A stretch of 64,000 bases of DNA from Sphingobacterium sp. B16(2022) (GTDB lineage: Bacteria > Bacteroidota > Bacteroidia > Sphingobacteriales > Sphingobacteriaceae). The notes under the pieces are model-generated. The model was not told where the DNA came from, searched no databases, and was given only the letters and a program-made list of their open reading frames with translations. The stretch lies in the NCBI RefSeq assembly GCF_012030425.1, contig NZ_JAAUVN010000002.1, forward strand, positions 930,001 to 994,000. Direction: 5' to 3'. This document shows positions 1 to 9,552 of the stretch, piece after piece. A program made the translations under genes and the position numbers. Every line of letters begins with the position of its first letter. The stretch's first letter is position 1.

Positions 1-2
1 GA

Positions 3-533
3 AGTTTTAGTGATGCTGATACGCAAGGTACATATGGAATACCGTTGACAGATAATGGATTAGCTATTTCCAGTTTACAGAAAAAGTTTAAAGTGGCCGC
101 AGGAGATTTTGAAGCTGTTATGATTCATAAACGTAGAGGGTATTATTATTTATTTGGTTCAAAGGGTTCTTGCTGTGAAGGAGCCAAGAGTACTTATCAT
201 ATTATGGTGGGGCGTGCAAAAGTATTGCAAGGCCCATATTTTGATAGAGAGGGGCGAGATTTGAAAATGAGGGGTGCTGGCACGCTGTTGCTAGAGGGTA
301 ATGACAACTTTGTAGGTACAGGGCATAATTCTCGTATCATGACCGATGAGAATGGCATTGATTGGATGCTGTATCATGGAATAAACCCAAAGCAAAGCCG
401 TGTATCTTCAGGAGGTAACAGACGCGTTCTGCTCTTAGATCAAATTAAATGGGTCGCCGACTGGCCTATAGTAGAAAATAATACCAGTAGCCATTTAACT
501 AAGGAAGCACCATTTTTTAGAGCAGTACAATAG
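3..533 (+). CDS. GH43 endo-1,5-alpha-L-arabinanase, C-terminal part (cut by left edge)
   Basis: The reading frame is open to the window start, so the TTG at 45 is not a start and only the C-terminal part is present. The visible residues match the glycoside hydrolase 43 arabinanase pattern. FEAVMI carries the family's general-acid Glu, followed by GYYYLFGSKGSCCEGAKSTYHIMVGR and then TLLLEGNDNFVGTGHNS, whose His matches the calcium-binding His. The family cleaves alpha-1,5-linked arabinan and is usually periplasmic or surface-exposed. It lies about 950 bp upstream of, and on the same strand as, a SusC/SusD locus, which suggests arabinan or another arabinose-rich glycan as the substrate of that locus. 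Family call is firm; the substrate is inferred. Confidence 0.85.
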   Translation, partial: SFSDADTQGTYGIPLTDNGLAISSLQKKFKVAAGDFEAVMIHKRRGYYYLFGSKGSCCEGAKSTYHIMVGRAKVLQGPYFDREGRDLKMRGAGTLLLEGNDNFVGTGHNSRIMTDENGIDWMLYHGINPKQSRVSSGGNRRVLLLDQIKWVADWPIVENNTSSHLTKEAPFFRAVQ

Positions 534-1485
534 TCGACAGCACTATCTAAATTTTTAATCTATAGAGTTCGTAATACTAGCACTTAACAATCACTAGCTG
601 TTAAGCTCCTTTCATATCTAGTTTTTTGTCTCGTTATATTCACTTGAAGATCAGTTGAGTTAATTTTAAAATTAATAATTACACTTTTTGGTAAAATTTG
701 ATAAATTCAATTTTACTGAAGTAATGAGTTGTTTTGACCAGGTGATGGATGCAGATTAAGACGAACTCGCAATTGATAAATCTACCCATTTTGTTTCGTA
801 CATACTCACAATTTCAACTGCTCTTTTGAGACCGTTAAAGAGCGGTTTTGTGTTTATCTGATGTATATATTCTCATGTACGAGAAGCTATTCTTTACTGC
901 CTTTTATAGAATTCTTTTTTGTGTAAAAATCGATAAACTTACTTCCTTTGGATGGTCTTTATTCATTTATTCTTTTTTTTAACCAAGTTTTTATCCTCGG
1001 AAATCTTGTTTGAAAATATATTCAACATGTCGTTTTGTTTATTTATGATACTAATTAGCAGACTGTTGAGATGAATTGGTAGTGTCATGTTTTTTGTATT
1101 GATTAATTTTGATTAATCAATTATAGCATTAAACCTTCTAATATAATTAGAGACTTTATTTGAAACCACATGTATTCTGAGGTTAGGGAAATAGCGATTT
1201 TTATAAAATTATAGCTACTATTTTTTTGACCATTATCATATAGTTCTATACTGGTATAGCAGTTATAAATGTCTTCACCTGGTTTTTTAAAAGATCTAAA
1301 TTACAAGAAGTAAATTAAAAATGTAGCAGTTTATATATCGTTAAAAAGTGGAGACCGTATTGAGGTCCTTTTTTTAATTTAAAAAGCTAATACCATTTAG
1401 CTGTGGTGATATTATTCACTTATGTTATTTGTATCGATGATAATACTTTAAATACTGAGAATAAATTTTAACCAAATTATATTTT
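534..1485. other. AT-rich intergenic region before the SusC/SusD operon
   Basis: No ORF here looks real. Small hairpins occur (CTCTTT 821-826 with AAAGAG 837-842; GTAAAAT 691-697 with ATTTTAC 710-716), but neither is a convincing terminator. A GACC/GGTC hairpin followed by seven T at about 1348-1376 could be a weak terminator or leader structure. No full TAnnTTTG promoter was found ahead of 1486. The operon promoter probably lies in this stretch but cannot be placed. Confidence 0.4.
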
Positions 1486-2949
1486 ATGATAACTAAACAG
1501 TTTATTAACAGCAATAGGTGTCTCCTAAGCAATATGCTATGGACATTTCTTGTACTTATTTTTGGATTGGGGGGCTGTAAGGATGATATTAAAAATGTCA
1601 CTGAGGCGTTGCCTTTTGATCCAGCTAAACCTGTGGTTGTATCTGATTTTAGTCCAAAAGCGGGAGGTATGGGGCAGCGCCTTGTTATCTATGGACAAAA
1701 TTTTGGAAATGATCCCACAAAGATAAATGTGCTTATTGGAGGAAAGCAAGCAAAAGTCATTAGTGCCGTCGGAGAATCACTATACTGCTTGGTCCCAAGG
1801 CAAGCGTTTAATGGGGACATTGAAGTGCGGGTCGGAGATCCAAATAAACAAACTATTGGTAAATCTGCAAAACCTTTTGACTACCAGCGCAAAATGGTTG
1901 TATCTACCATTATAGGATACCGAAACTCGCGGGGGGATGAACCGTGGAGGGACGGAAAATTTAAGGATGCAGACCAAAGTAAAATGGCAAGTGGATTCTG
2001 GGAGCCTTCTTTTATGAAATTTGATCCTGTGAATCCGAAGCATCTCTGGATGACATTCGATAATAACAATGGACTTTACTTGATCAATTTTGCAGATAGT
2101 ACCGTAACAAAAAAACGTTCTGATTTTGACCGTCCCCGTAGTATTGATTTCACGGTTGATCATAAATATATGATTATCGCAGAAGACCGCGGCGGAGAAA
2201 ATGATCGAGCAACTTATCGATTATCGCGTGATAGACAGTGGCAGGATAGGGAGGTGCTGACCACCTATAGGCAGTGTAATGGTGCCTCTGTTCATCCTAT
2301 TAATGGGGAGATGTATTTTAATAGTTATGAGAAAGGACAATTTTTTCGTTTCGATCTGAATAAATATTTTAATGAAGGTCTTGATGTTAAAGGCTACGAA
2401 CAATTATTTGTCGTGCATGATCCGCAATGGGAATATAAGATTTTGATTCATCCTACGGGAAACTACGCATACATTGTTGTCATTAACCAGCACTATATCC
2501 TTCGTGTCGATTATAATTGGGAAAAGAAACAGTTTAATCAACCGTATTTGGTTTGTGGTCAACTTAGAGGAGCTGGTTATGAGGATGCGGTAGGTTCTTC
2601 TGCAAGACTGCGAAATCCTTATCAGGGAGTCTTTGTTAAAAATCCGAAATACGTCGCTGATGGTAAGACAGATGAATACGATTTTTATTTCACAGATCAG
2701 CAGAATCATGCTATCCGTATCTTGAAACCCGATGGGAGTGTGACGACTTTTGCAGGAAGGGGCAGTTCCAGTATCAATGCTAATCCATATGGCTATGTAG
2801 ATGGAGACCTGAGACAGGAAGCACGTTTTGACAGACCTTCTGGTATCGCTTACAGTGAAACAGAAGGTGCATTTTATATAGGAGATCAATCAAATCGCCG
2901 TATCCGTAAAATCGCACTTGAAGAAATGGATCAAAGTATTAACGAATAA
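1486..2949 (+). CDS. IPT/TIG and NHL-repeat surface lipoprotein of a PUL
   Basis: This is a 487-residue lipoprotein. A hydrophobic N-terminus ends in the lipobox GLGGC with Cys31. An IPT/TIG immunoglobulin-like domain follows at about residues 50-133 (starting VVVSDFSPKAGGMGQRLVI). Residues of about 180-485 form an NHL-type beta-propeller, with repeats such as LRNPYQGVF and FDRPSGIAYSETEGAFYIGDQSNRRIRKI. Proteins of this build sit beside SusC/SusD pairs in many Bacteroidota and are thought to bind glycan at the cell surface. It is 12 bp from the SusC start and is probably the first gene of the operon. A later start at Met17 (1534) would still leave a complete signal peptide. The ligand is unknown. 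Confidence 0.8.
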   Translation: MITKQFINSNRCLLSNMLWTFLVLIFGLGGCKDDIKNVTEALPFDPAKPVVVSDFSPKAGGMGQRLVIYGQNFGNDPTKINVLIGGKQAKVISAVGESLYCLVPRQAFNGDIEVRVGDPNKQTIGKSAKPFDYQRKMVVSTIIGYRNSRGDEPWRDGKFKDADQSKMASGFWEPSFMKFDPVNPKHLWMTFDNNNGLYLINFADSTVTKKRSDFDRPRSIDFTVDHKYMIIAEDRGGENDRATYRLSRDRQWQDREVLTTYRQCNGASVHPINGEMYFNSYEKGQFFRFDLNKYFNEGLDVKGYEQLFVVHDPQWEYKILIHPTGNYAYIVVINQHYILRVDYNWEKKQFNQPYLVCGQLRGAGYEDAVGSSARLRNPYQGVFVKNPKYVADGKTDEYDFYFTDQQNHAIRILKPDGSVTTFAGRGSSSINANPYGYVDGDLRQEARFDRPSGIAYSETEGAFYIGDQSNRRIRKIALEEMDQSINE

Positions 2950-2961
2950 TCAGTGGTTTTA

Positions 2962-5900
2962 ATGATGAAAAAATTCTTAATAATATGCATGTTGCTGTTC
3001 GGCTTCACCTGTAGTCTTTTGGCTCAAGAGATCGTCGAAGTAACTGGTGTCGTCACGGACGCCCAAAAACAACCTTTAGTAGGGGTTAGTATTTTTGTAA
3101 CCGATTCACCTGGATTAGGTACGGTTACCGATAATAATGGTCGGTATAAAATCAAAGTAGAACGCTATAAAAGATTAACATTTTCTTATATCGGATATAT
3201 TAAACAAGACCTGCTGATTAAAGATGTCTTTGTTATAAATATGGCATTGGAAAAATCAGAAACAAGTGTTCTGGATGAAGTTGTAATCACAGGAACTGGT
3301 GCCCAAAAGCAATTGACTTCTACAGGAGCTGTAAGCAGTGTAAATGTCAATGACTTGAAATCCAATCCAACTTCGAGCTTATCCAATGCATTAGCAGGAA
3401 ATGTACCGGGTGTGATGGCCATGATGCAATCTGGACAACCGGGTAAAAATATTTCTGAATTCTGGATTCGCGGTATTTCAACTTTTGGTGGTGGCACAGG
3501 TGCACTCGTTTTGGTTGATAATATTGAACGTAATATCAACGATATCAATATTGAAGACATTGAATCCTTCTCCGTGCTCAAAGATGCTGCAGTTACTGCA
3601 ATATATGGTTCTAGAGGTGCAAATGGAGTTATTCTCATTACGACTAAACGAGGTAAGGAGGGTAAAATTAATATCAATTTTAAAGATGAAACAATTTATA
3701 ATACCCGAACGATAACTCCTCAATTTGAAGATGGAGTTACTTACGCTAATCTCTTAAACGAATCGCGGATCACGCGTAATCAGGCACCCATTTATCAACC
3801 TGAAGAATTAGAAATTTTGAGATTAGGACTGGATCCAGATTTATATCCAAATGTAGATTGGCAAGATCTGTTACTCAAAGATGGTGCGATGACCTATAGA
3901 GCCAATCTGAATATGAGTGGCGGTGGCCCCACAGCGCGCTATTTTGCTTCAGGGAGTTATGTTGAAGAAGGTGGGATGTATAAGATCGATGAAACATTAC
4001 GTAATGATTATAATACCAATGCAAATTACAAACGTTGGAATTATCGTTTGAATACTGATTTTAATATCACAAAAACTACGGTAGCTAAAATTGGTGTTGC
4101 AGGATCGTTAGATAAACGAAACAGCCCAGGAATGGGGGATGATGATTTCTGGGGGGTACTCTTTGGGTATTCGCCCATCCGTACACCTGTTATGTATTCG
4201 AATGGTTACGTACCTGCGATCGGTACAGGGAATCAGACTAATCCCTGGGTAGTAGCTACGCAGACGGGCTTTAATGAGAATTGGACCAATAGTATCCAGA
4301 CAAATGTATCTATAGAACAAAATTTCGATTTCATTACTAAAGGACTTCGGGCTAGGGGAATCGTCGGTTTTGATACCAACAATAAAAGTAATATATCCCG
4401 TCGTAAATGGCCTGAGCAATGGCGTGCTGAACGTGCGCGCGATGAAAATGGAAATCTGATTTTTACGCATGTATCCAATCCCAGTGAAATGTTTCAAATG
4501 AGTGGAGCTGAGGGAGAAAGACGTGAATTTCTGGATTTAATGTTCAATTATGATCGAAGCATTGGCGATCATAATATAGGTGGGGTAATCCGTTTTACGC
4601 GTGACGCCTTAGTAAAAACCGTAAACATTGGTGATGATATTAAGAATGGTATATCGAGAAGAAATCAAGCACTCGCAGGACGGGTAACCTATAATTGGAA
4701 AAATAGATACATTACCGATTTTAATTTTGGTTACACCGGTTCCGAAAATTTCGCTATTGGACAGCAGTATGGTTTTTTTCCAGCAGTTTCTGCAGCCTGG
4801 AACGTATCAGAGGAATCCTTTATCAAGGAAAACTTGGATTGGGTCAATATGTTTAAGATCCGGTATTCATGGGGTCGCGTCGGTAATGATCAATTAAAAG
4901 TAGGTAATAATCAGGAAAGGTTTCCTTATTTATATACGATCGAAGAAATCTGGCGAAGGAATAGTGACGGAAGTTTTGCTTTAGATGGTGCAGGTAACAG
5001 GATACCAGATGGGGGTTACCAATGGGCCGATTATGGTTTCAATAGGTACTATCAAGGAATGAAATATGCGCAAGTAGCGTCTCCATATGTGACCTGGGAG
5101 ATGGCAACGAAACAAAATCTAGGATTCGATATTTCACTTTTTAAAGATAAGATTGTTGCTAATCTTGATTTCTTCAATGAGGAGCGTACAGGTATATATA
5201 TGGAACGCAGATTTTTACCTGCGATCGTTGGACTTGAAAGTACGCCTCGTGCCAATGTAGGCGCGGTGCAGTCACGGGGTTTCGATGGTCGATTTGAATA
5301 TAAGCAAACGTTAGGGGCTTTCAATATCACTGCAAGAAGTAATATTACCTATAGTAAGAATATCATTTTAGAAAAAGATGAAGAGAATAATGTGTACGGT
5401 TATCAGAATGAACGCGGTTTCCGTGTTGATCAGGCTAAAGGATTAGTTGCTTTAGGTCTCTTCAAAGATTATGATGACATCCGCAACAGTCCGAATCAAA
5501 CTTTCGGAAATTATCAACCTGGAGACTTGAAATATAAAGATATTAATGGTGATGGAGTGATTGATGATGGTGACCGTGTACCTATTGGTGCTACCAGAAG
5601 ACCAAATTTGATTTATGGTATCGGTGCTTCGATCAGTTGGAAAGCGATTGATCTAAATGTCCATTTTCAAGGAGCGGGAAAATCTACTTTCTCCACCTAT
5701 GGAAAAACTGTGCACGCATTCAGTGAGGGCGAGTGGGGGCAAGTTATGAAAGGCGTAATGGGCGATAACCGTTGGGTTTCTGAGGATATTTCAGGAGATC
5801 CAGCGACTGAAAACCCAAATGCTTCCTATCCACGTTTAAGTTATGGCTATAACGCTAACAATTTTAGAGAATCTACCTACTGGCTTAGAAATGGTCAATA

Positions 5901-6111
5901 TCTTCGTCTTAAAACGCTGGATATCGGTTACTCTATTCCTAAGTCATTAGCTAATCGAATCAAGACTAATAACATTCGAATTTTTCTTGTTGGAAGTAAC
6001 TTGTTGACCTGGTCAAAATTTAAGCTTTGGGATCCTGAACTCGCGAGCCCTAGGGGTGAAGACTATCCGCTTCCGAAATCATTTACGTTAGGCATTAATG
6101 TTAATCTATAA
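2962..6111 (+). CDS. SusC/RagA-family TonB-linked outer-membrane transporter
   Basis: This is a TonB-dependent glycan-importing barrel of about 1,049 residues. It has a signal peptide ending LLAQ, a carboxypeptidase-regulatory-like domain (about residues 20-105, VTGVVTDAQKQPLVGVSIFV), and a plug domain with the SusC signature RGISTFGGGTGALVLVDNIE and DIESFSVLKDAAVTAIYGSRGANGVILITTK. A long barrel ends in FTLGINVNL with a terminal Leu. A GTG at 2953 is in frame, but ATG at 2962 (or 2965) places the start directly at the signal peptide and is preferred. It pairs with the SusD gene 11 bp downstream. Together with the GH43 gene upstream, an arabinose-containing oligosaccharide is the likely cargo (inferred). 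Confidence 0.93.
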   Translation: MMKKFLIICMLLFGFTCSLLAQEIVEVTGVVTDAQKQPLVGVSIFVTDSPGLGTVTDNNGRYKIKVERYKRLTFSYIGYIKQDLLIKDVFVINMALEKSETSVLDEVVITGTGAQKQLTSTGAVSSVNVNDLKSNPTSSLSNALAGNVPGVMAMMQSGQPGKNISEFWIRGISTFGGGTGALVLVDNIERNINDINIEDIESFSVLKDAAVTAIYGSRGANGVILITTKRGKEGKININFKDETIYNTRTITPQFEDGVTYANLLNESRITRNQAPIYQPEELEILRLGLDPDLYPNVDWQDLLLKDGAMTYRANLNMSGGGPTARYFASGSYVEEGGMYKIDETLRNDYNTNANYKRWNYRLNTDFNITKTTVAKIGVAGSLDKRNSPGMGDDDFWGVLFGYSPIRTPVMYSNGYVPAIGTGNQTNPWVVATQTGFNENWTNSIQTNVSIEQNFDFITKGLRARGIVGFDTNNKSNISRRKWPEQWRAERARDENGNLIFTHVSNPSEMFQMSGAEGERREFLDLMFNYDRSIGDHNIGGVIRFTRDALVKTVNIGDDIKNGISRRNQALAGRVTYNWKNRYITDFNFGYTGSENFAIGQQYGFFPAVSAAWNVSEESFIKENLDWVNMFKIRYSWGRVGNDQLKVGNNQERFPYLYTIEEIWRRNSDGSFALDGAGNRIPDGGYQWADYGFNRYYQGMKYAQVASPYVTWEMATKQNLGFDISLFKDKIVANLDFFNEERTGIYMERRFLPAIVGLESTPRANVGAVQSRGFDGRFEYKQTLGAFNITARSNITYSKNIILEKDEENNVYGYQNERGFRVDQAKGLVALGLFKDYDDIRNSPNQTFGNYQPGDLKYKDINGDGVIDDGDRVPIGATRRPNLIYGIGASISWKAIDLNVHFQGAGKSTFSTYGKTVHAFSEGEWGQVMKGVMGDNRWVSEDISGDPATENPNASYPRLSYGYNANNFRESTYWLRNGQYLRLKTLDIGYSIPKSLANRIKTNNIRIFLVGSNLLTWSKFKLWDPELASPRGEDYPLPKSFTLGINVNL

Positions 6112-6122
6112 ATTGAATAAAA

Positions 6123-8177
6123 ATGCAAAAGAAGATATATTTCATGCTATTATTTGTGCTGTGCACAACTTTTATTTCCTCCTGTAAAAAGAATTATCTG
6201 GAATCTGATCAATATTTTAAGGATCGGATCACGATTGAAAAAGTCTTTAAGAGTAAAGTATATACAGAGGAGTGGTTAGCACATGTTTTCCAAGAGTTTA
6301 AAGGAGAGAATGTTGACGTTGCCAGCAAGGGGCTCACGCCCCATAATTTTGCAGATGATATGTATTATGGTGATCGGGATCGTGATTTTGATCCTTCAAA
6401 GACCGAACTATCCTATAATATGTTCAAAATGGGGATTTATACTGAAAATGATAAGCAAGGTAGCTGGACGCAGTGTTATCGGGGCATTCGCAATGCCACT
6501 ACTTTTATTCATCATGTGTATATGAATACAGAAATGACTGCTGCTGAGATCGAAGATTATCGCGGGCAAGCTCGTTTTGGTAGAGCTTACCTCTATTGGT
6601 TACTCTTGCGGAAATACGGTCCGATTCCATTGTTACCTGATGAAGGAATTGATTATACACAAAGTTATGATGACATTGCTACAGCACGCAGCACCTATGA
6701 GGAGTGTGCTAAATTTATTGCTGATGAGCTATTATTGGCGGCTAAAGAAATGGAAAAGCTAGGTATGAATCGTGGTCAAGATGGTTCTGCTCGCCCTAGT
6801 TGCGGTGCCGCATTGGCCACACGTGCTAAAGTATTGCTGTATGCGGCAAGTCCATTAGCCAACGGAAATACGTCAAGCTTTTCAGTGAGATTGGTCGATG
6901 ATGTCGGTAAGCGGTTGCTTTCAGTAGATTATCAAGATGAGAAATGGGCTCTGGCTGCAGCCGCTGCGCGAGATGTGATTGAATTAGGCGTATATCGGCT
7001 GTATTGGGTTCCAATCCAAGAAACTGGTGATGATGCAACTGTAGTTCCGCCAAATGATAATAATTTTTCAGGAAAGAACTGGCCGGAAGGTTGGGCAAAT
7101 ATTGATCCTGCCAAATCCTATGCGCAAGTGTTTGACGGTACTTTGCAAGCCTCAGGAAATCCGGAACTTATTTTCACTAGAGGTAATAATCAAGATGGTG
7201 AAAGCGTAGCAGATATGGTTATCCATCAGTTGCCTCGTTCTGCAACCGGATGGAATACGCATGGTCTTACACAGAAGCTCGTCGATGCATATTATATGAA
7301 TGACGGAAAAGATATTCCAGGTAAAGATAGTGAGATCGGACGTGGAAATGGAACAAACCGGTTAAGTGGTTATGTATCAGCTGATGATTATAGCAAAGGT
7401 AAATATAGGCCATTGAGAGAAGGTGTTTCTTTGCAATATGCCAATCGAGAGCCTCGGTTTTATGCTTCTGTTGCTTATAATGGTAGCTTCTGGACTTTAC
7501 TGAATGAGACCTTGGAACGCAATCGCAATCAGCAAGTGTTTTATTACCGCGATGATACAAAGGGTAATGGCTTCAACTCATCCAATGCATACTGGCTTCG
7601 TACGGGTTTTGGAGTGAAAAAATTTGTTCATCCAAGTGACACTTATGAGGGGGGGAGTGCGTCACGCGTTATTTCAAAAGCTGAACCTGCCATTCGTTAT
7701 GCTGATATTTTATTGGTCTATGCCGAGGCATTAAATGAATTAAGTGGTTCCTATAATATTCCTTCGTGGCGCGGTACAACTTATGCGATCAGTCGCGATA
7801 TTAAAGAGATACAGCGTGGTACTCATCCGGTTCGTATTCGTGCTGGTGTACCAGACTATCCTGCTCAGGTGTATACTAGCAAAGTGGAATTAAGAAAAAC
7901 TTTGAAACGAGAACGTTTTATAGAATTGATGGGAGAGGGACAGCGTTACTATGATTTACGTCGTTGGATGGATGCGCCTGTTGAGGAGGCTTTACCAGTT
8001 TATGGGTGTAATATTTTGATGAATGTTAAGGAGCGAGATCTCTTTCATAGACCAGTAGCCATATGGACACTTAAAACGACCTTTGCGGATAAAATGTGGT
8101 TTTGGCCGATCAGTCATAGTGAGCTTAAACGTAATAAGAGATTGACTCAAAATCCAGGATGGACTTACAATGATTAA
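6123..8177 (+). CDS. SusD/RagB-family nutrient-binding outer-membrane lipoprotein
   Basis: This 684-residue lipoprotein (lipobox FISSC, Cys21) follows SusC by 11 bp, the usual arrangement. Family marks are the N-terminal helical part with CYRGIRNATTFIHHVYMN, the GQARFGRAYLYWLLLRKYGPIPLL segment of the TPR-like fold, RYADILLVYAEALNE, and the C-terminal RERFIELMGEGQRYYDLRRW with a final NPGW. It caps the SusC barrel and delivers glycan to it. At 684 residues it is on the long side for SusD, as is common for PULs targeting plant glycans. Glycan specificity cannot be read from sequence. Confidence 0.93.
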   Translation: MQKKIYFMLLFVLCTTFISSCKKNYLESDQYFKDRITIEKVFKSKVYTEEWLAHVFQEFKGENVDVASKGLTPHNFADDMYYGDRDRDFDPSKTELSYNMFKMGIYTENDKQGSWTQCYRGIRNATTFIHHVYMNTEMTAAEIEDYRGQARFGRAYLYWLLLRKYGPIPLLPDEGIDYTQSYDDIATARSTYEECAKFIADELLLAAKEMEKLGMNRGQDGSARPSCGAALATRAKVLLYAASPLANGNTSSFSVRLVDDVGKRLLSVDYQDEKWALAAAAARDVIELGVYRLYWVPIQETGDDATVVPPNDNNFSGKNWPEGWANIDPAKSYAQVFDGTLQASGNPELIFTRGNNQDGESVADMVIHQLPRSATGWNTHGLTQKLVDAYYMNDGKDIPGKDSEIGRGNGTNRLSGYVSADDYSKGKYRPLREGVSLQYANREPRFYASVAYNGSFWTLLNETLERNRNQQVFYYRDDTKGNGFNSSNAYWLRTGFGVKKFVHPSDTYEGGSASRVISKAEPAIRYADILLVYAEALNELSGSYNIPSWRGTTYAISRDIKEIQRGTHPVRIRAGVPDYPAQVYTSKVELRKTLKRERFIELMGEGQRYYDLRRWMDAPVEEALPVYGCNILMNVKERDLFHRPVAIWTLKTTFADKMWFWPISHSELKRNKRLTQNPGWTYND

Positions 8178-8365
8178 AGATATGTGATGCTTATGCATAT
8201 GAGCTAAGCGGTATAACACAGTGATGGAATATTGTAAAATTAGTTGATGCATGCTTTTAGATCGTAAATAATATAGTACTTAAAATAAATGCCTTTAAAA
8301 AAAAAGAGTGTTACTAAACTCTTGTATGCCCTTTATAATTTACACTTATAAAAATAAATTGTCCA

Positions 8366-9349
8366 ATGAAAAAAAGATATATACAACTCTTGTTACTCTC
8401 TTTGCTGTTCTTATTTAGCGGCTGCAATGATGAATGGAAAGATGAACAATTTGAAAATTTTGTGTCATTTAAAGCACCTTTGACAATTGAGGGTGTTTCT
8501 AATATCTATGTGCGGTATAAAGGAGATCAGAAAACGACTTTCATGCTACCTATGATCGTTAGCGGATCGACTATCAATGATAAAAATATGACTGTTCAAG
8601 TTCGTGTGGATCCCGATACATTGAAGGTGTTGAATTATGAACGTTTTCAAAACAGGGAAGATTTTTATTACCGGGAGCTTATGAGTCAATACTTTTCAAT
8701 GATTCCAGCAGTTCATATAAAAGCTGGTGAAAGCACTGCTTTAATGCCAATAGATTTCACGCTTAAAAATATTGACATGGTCGATAAGTGGGTTCTCCCA
8801 TTAACGATCTTGGACGATGCGTCCAATGGATACAAAGCTAATCCTCGAAAACATTATCGTAAAGCTCTATTGCGTATCTATCCTTTTAACAATTACTCGG
8901 GAACCTATAGCGGTACAGCTTTGAAAACAAATATGGAGGGATATGAAAACGAAACTCCTATTGTTAAAAGTGAAATTCGGAGTTATGTCGTTGATGAAAA
9001 TACGATTTTCTTTTATGCAGGAAACATAGATGAAGAACGACAAGATCGTGGTAAATATAAAATTTATGCAACTTTTAATGAAACTGGTGGGGTCAGCTTT
9101 CGTGCTGATAATGCCAACATGAATTTCAAAGTGAATAAAGATGCCAGTTATACTATTTCAGAGCAGATGGATGCGGTAAGGCCTTATCTACTGCACCGCT
9201 ACATTGCTATCAATAATATTGACTATCAATTTACCGACTATACGATGGTTCCAAATGTTGCTATTAAATATAAGGTTACGGGGTCATTGATTTTACAACG
9301 GCGATTGAACACCGAGATTCCTGACGAAGATCAGTCAATCGAATGGTAA
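8366..9349 (+). CDS. DUF1735/DUF4973-type PUL surface lipoprotein
   Basis: This is a 327-residue lipoprotein with lipobox LFSGC (Cys20). The N-terminal half (SFKAPLTIEGVSNIYVRYKGD, then TLPLTILDD-like segments) matches the DUF1735-type beta-sandwich, and the C-terminal half matches the DUF4361/DUF4973-type end of SusE-position proteins. Such proteins are encoded right after SusD and are believed to be accessory surface glycan binders. The 188-bp gap after SusD holds a weak hairpin (AAGAGT at 8304 with ACTCTT at 8318), so expression may be uncoupled from SusCD. It is the last gene before two terminator-like hairpins. The family is recognised by pattern; function is inferred from position. Confidence 0.72.
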   Translation: MKKRYIQLLLLSLLFLFSGCNDEWKDEQFENFVSFKAPLTIEGVSNIYVRYKGDQKTTFMLPMIVSGSTINDKNMTVQVRVDPDTLKVLNYERFQNREDFYYRELMSQYFSMIPAVHIKAGESTALMPIDFTLKNIDMVDKWVLPLTILDDASNGYKANPRKHYRKALLRIYPFNNYSGTYSGTALKTNMEGYENETPIVKSEIRSYVVDENTIFFYAGNIDEERQDRGKYKIYATFNETGGVSFRADNANMNFKVNKDASYTISEQMDAVRPYLLHRYIAINNIDYQFTDYTMVPNVAIKYKVTGSLILQRRLNTEIPDEDQSIEW

Positions 9350-9407
9350 AGAAGGAACGATCGGATGTGTCGCAGAAAAACTAGTTTGGTGATTTAGTTT
9401 GTAGGAA

Positions 9408-9440
9408 AATGCGGAGCGTAAAAACTTCGCATTTTTTTTA
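9408..9440 (+). terminator. Rho-independent terminator of the PUL operon
   Basis: AATGCGGAG (9408-9416) pairs with CTTCGCATT (9425-9433), nine pairs with one G-U, and runs into eight T. It closes the plus-strand SusC/SusD operon. Confidence 0.8.
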
Positions 9441-9442
9441 TT

Positions 9443-9480
9443 TTAACGGGCTAACATCATGGAAGATATTAGCCCGTTAA
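9443..9480. terminator. Perfect 12-bp inverted repeat between convergent genes
   Basis: TTAACGGGCTAA (9443-9454) is mirrored by TTAGCCCGTTAA (9469-9480), then TTTTA. It sits just past the first terminator and 73 bp from the end of the minus-strand gene at 9553. It may back up termination on the plus strand; on the minus strand there is no following T run. Confidence 0.55.
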
Positions 9481-9552
9481 TTTTAAAGGTTGCGTTTTTA
9501 TCATATTGTGAGAAACAGTAACCATGTCTGGCTTTTTTATTTGGTTGTTCAA

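Noticed and set aside
45..47. TTG at 45 as start of the GH43 gene
   Set aside because: The frame is open to the window edge and the family needs several hundred more N-terminal residues.
821..842. CTCTTT/AAAGAG hairpin as terminator of the GH43 gene
   Set aside because: Only six A/T-rich pairs, almost 300 bp past the stop, and no clean T run.
1780..2163. Minus-strand ORFs inside the IPT/NHL gene
   Set aside because: They are antisense shadows of a gene with strong domain evidence and carry no motif.
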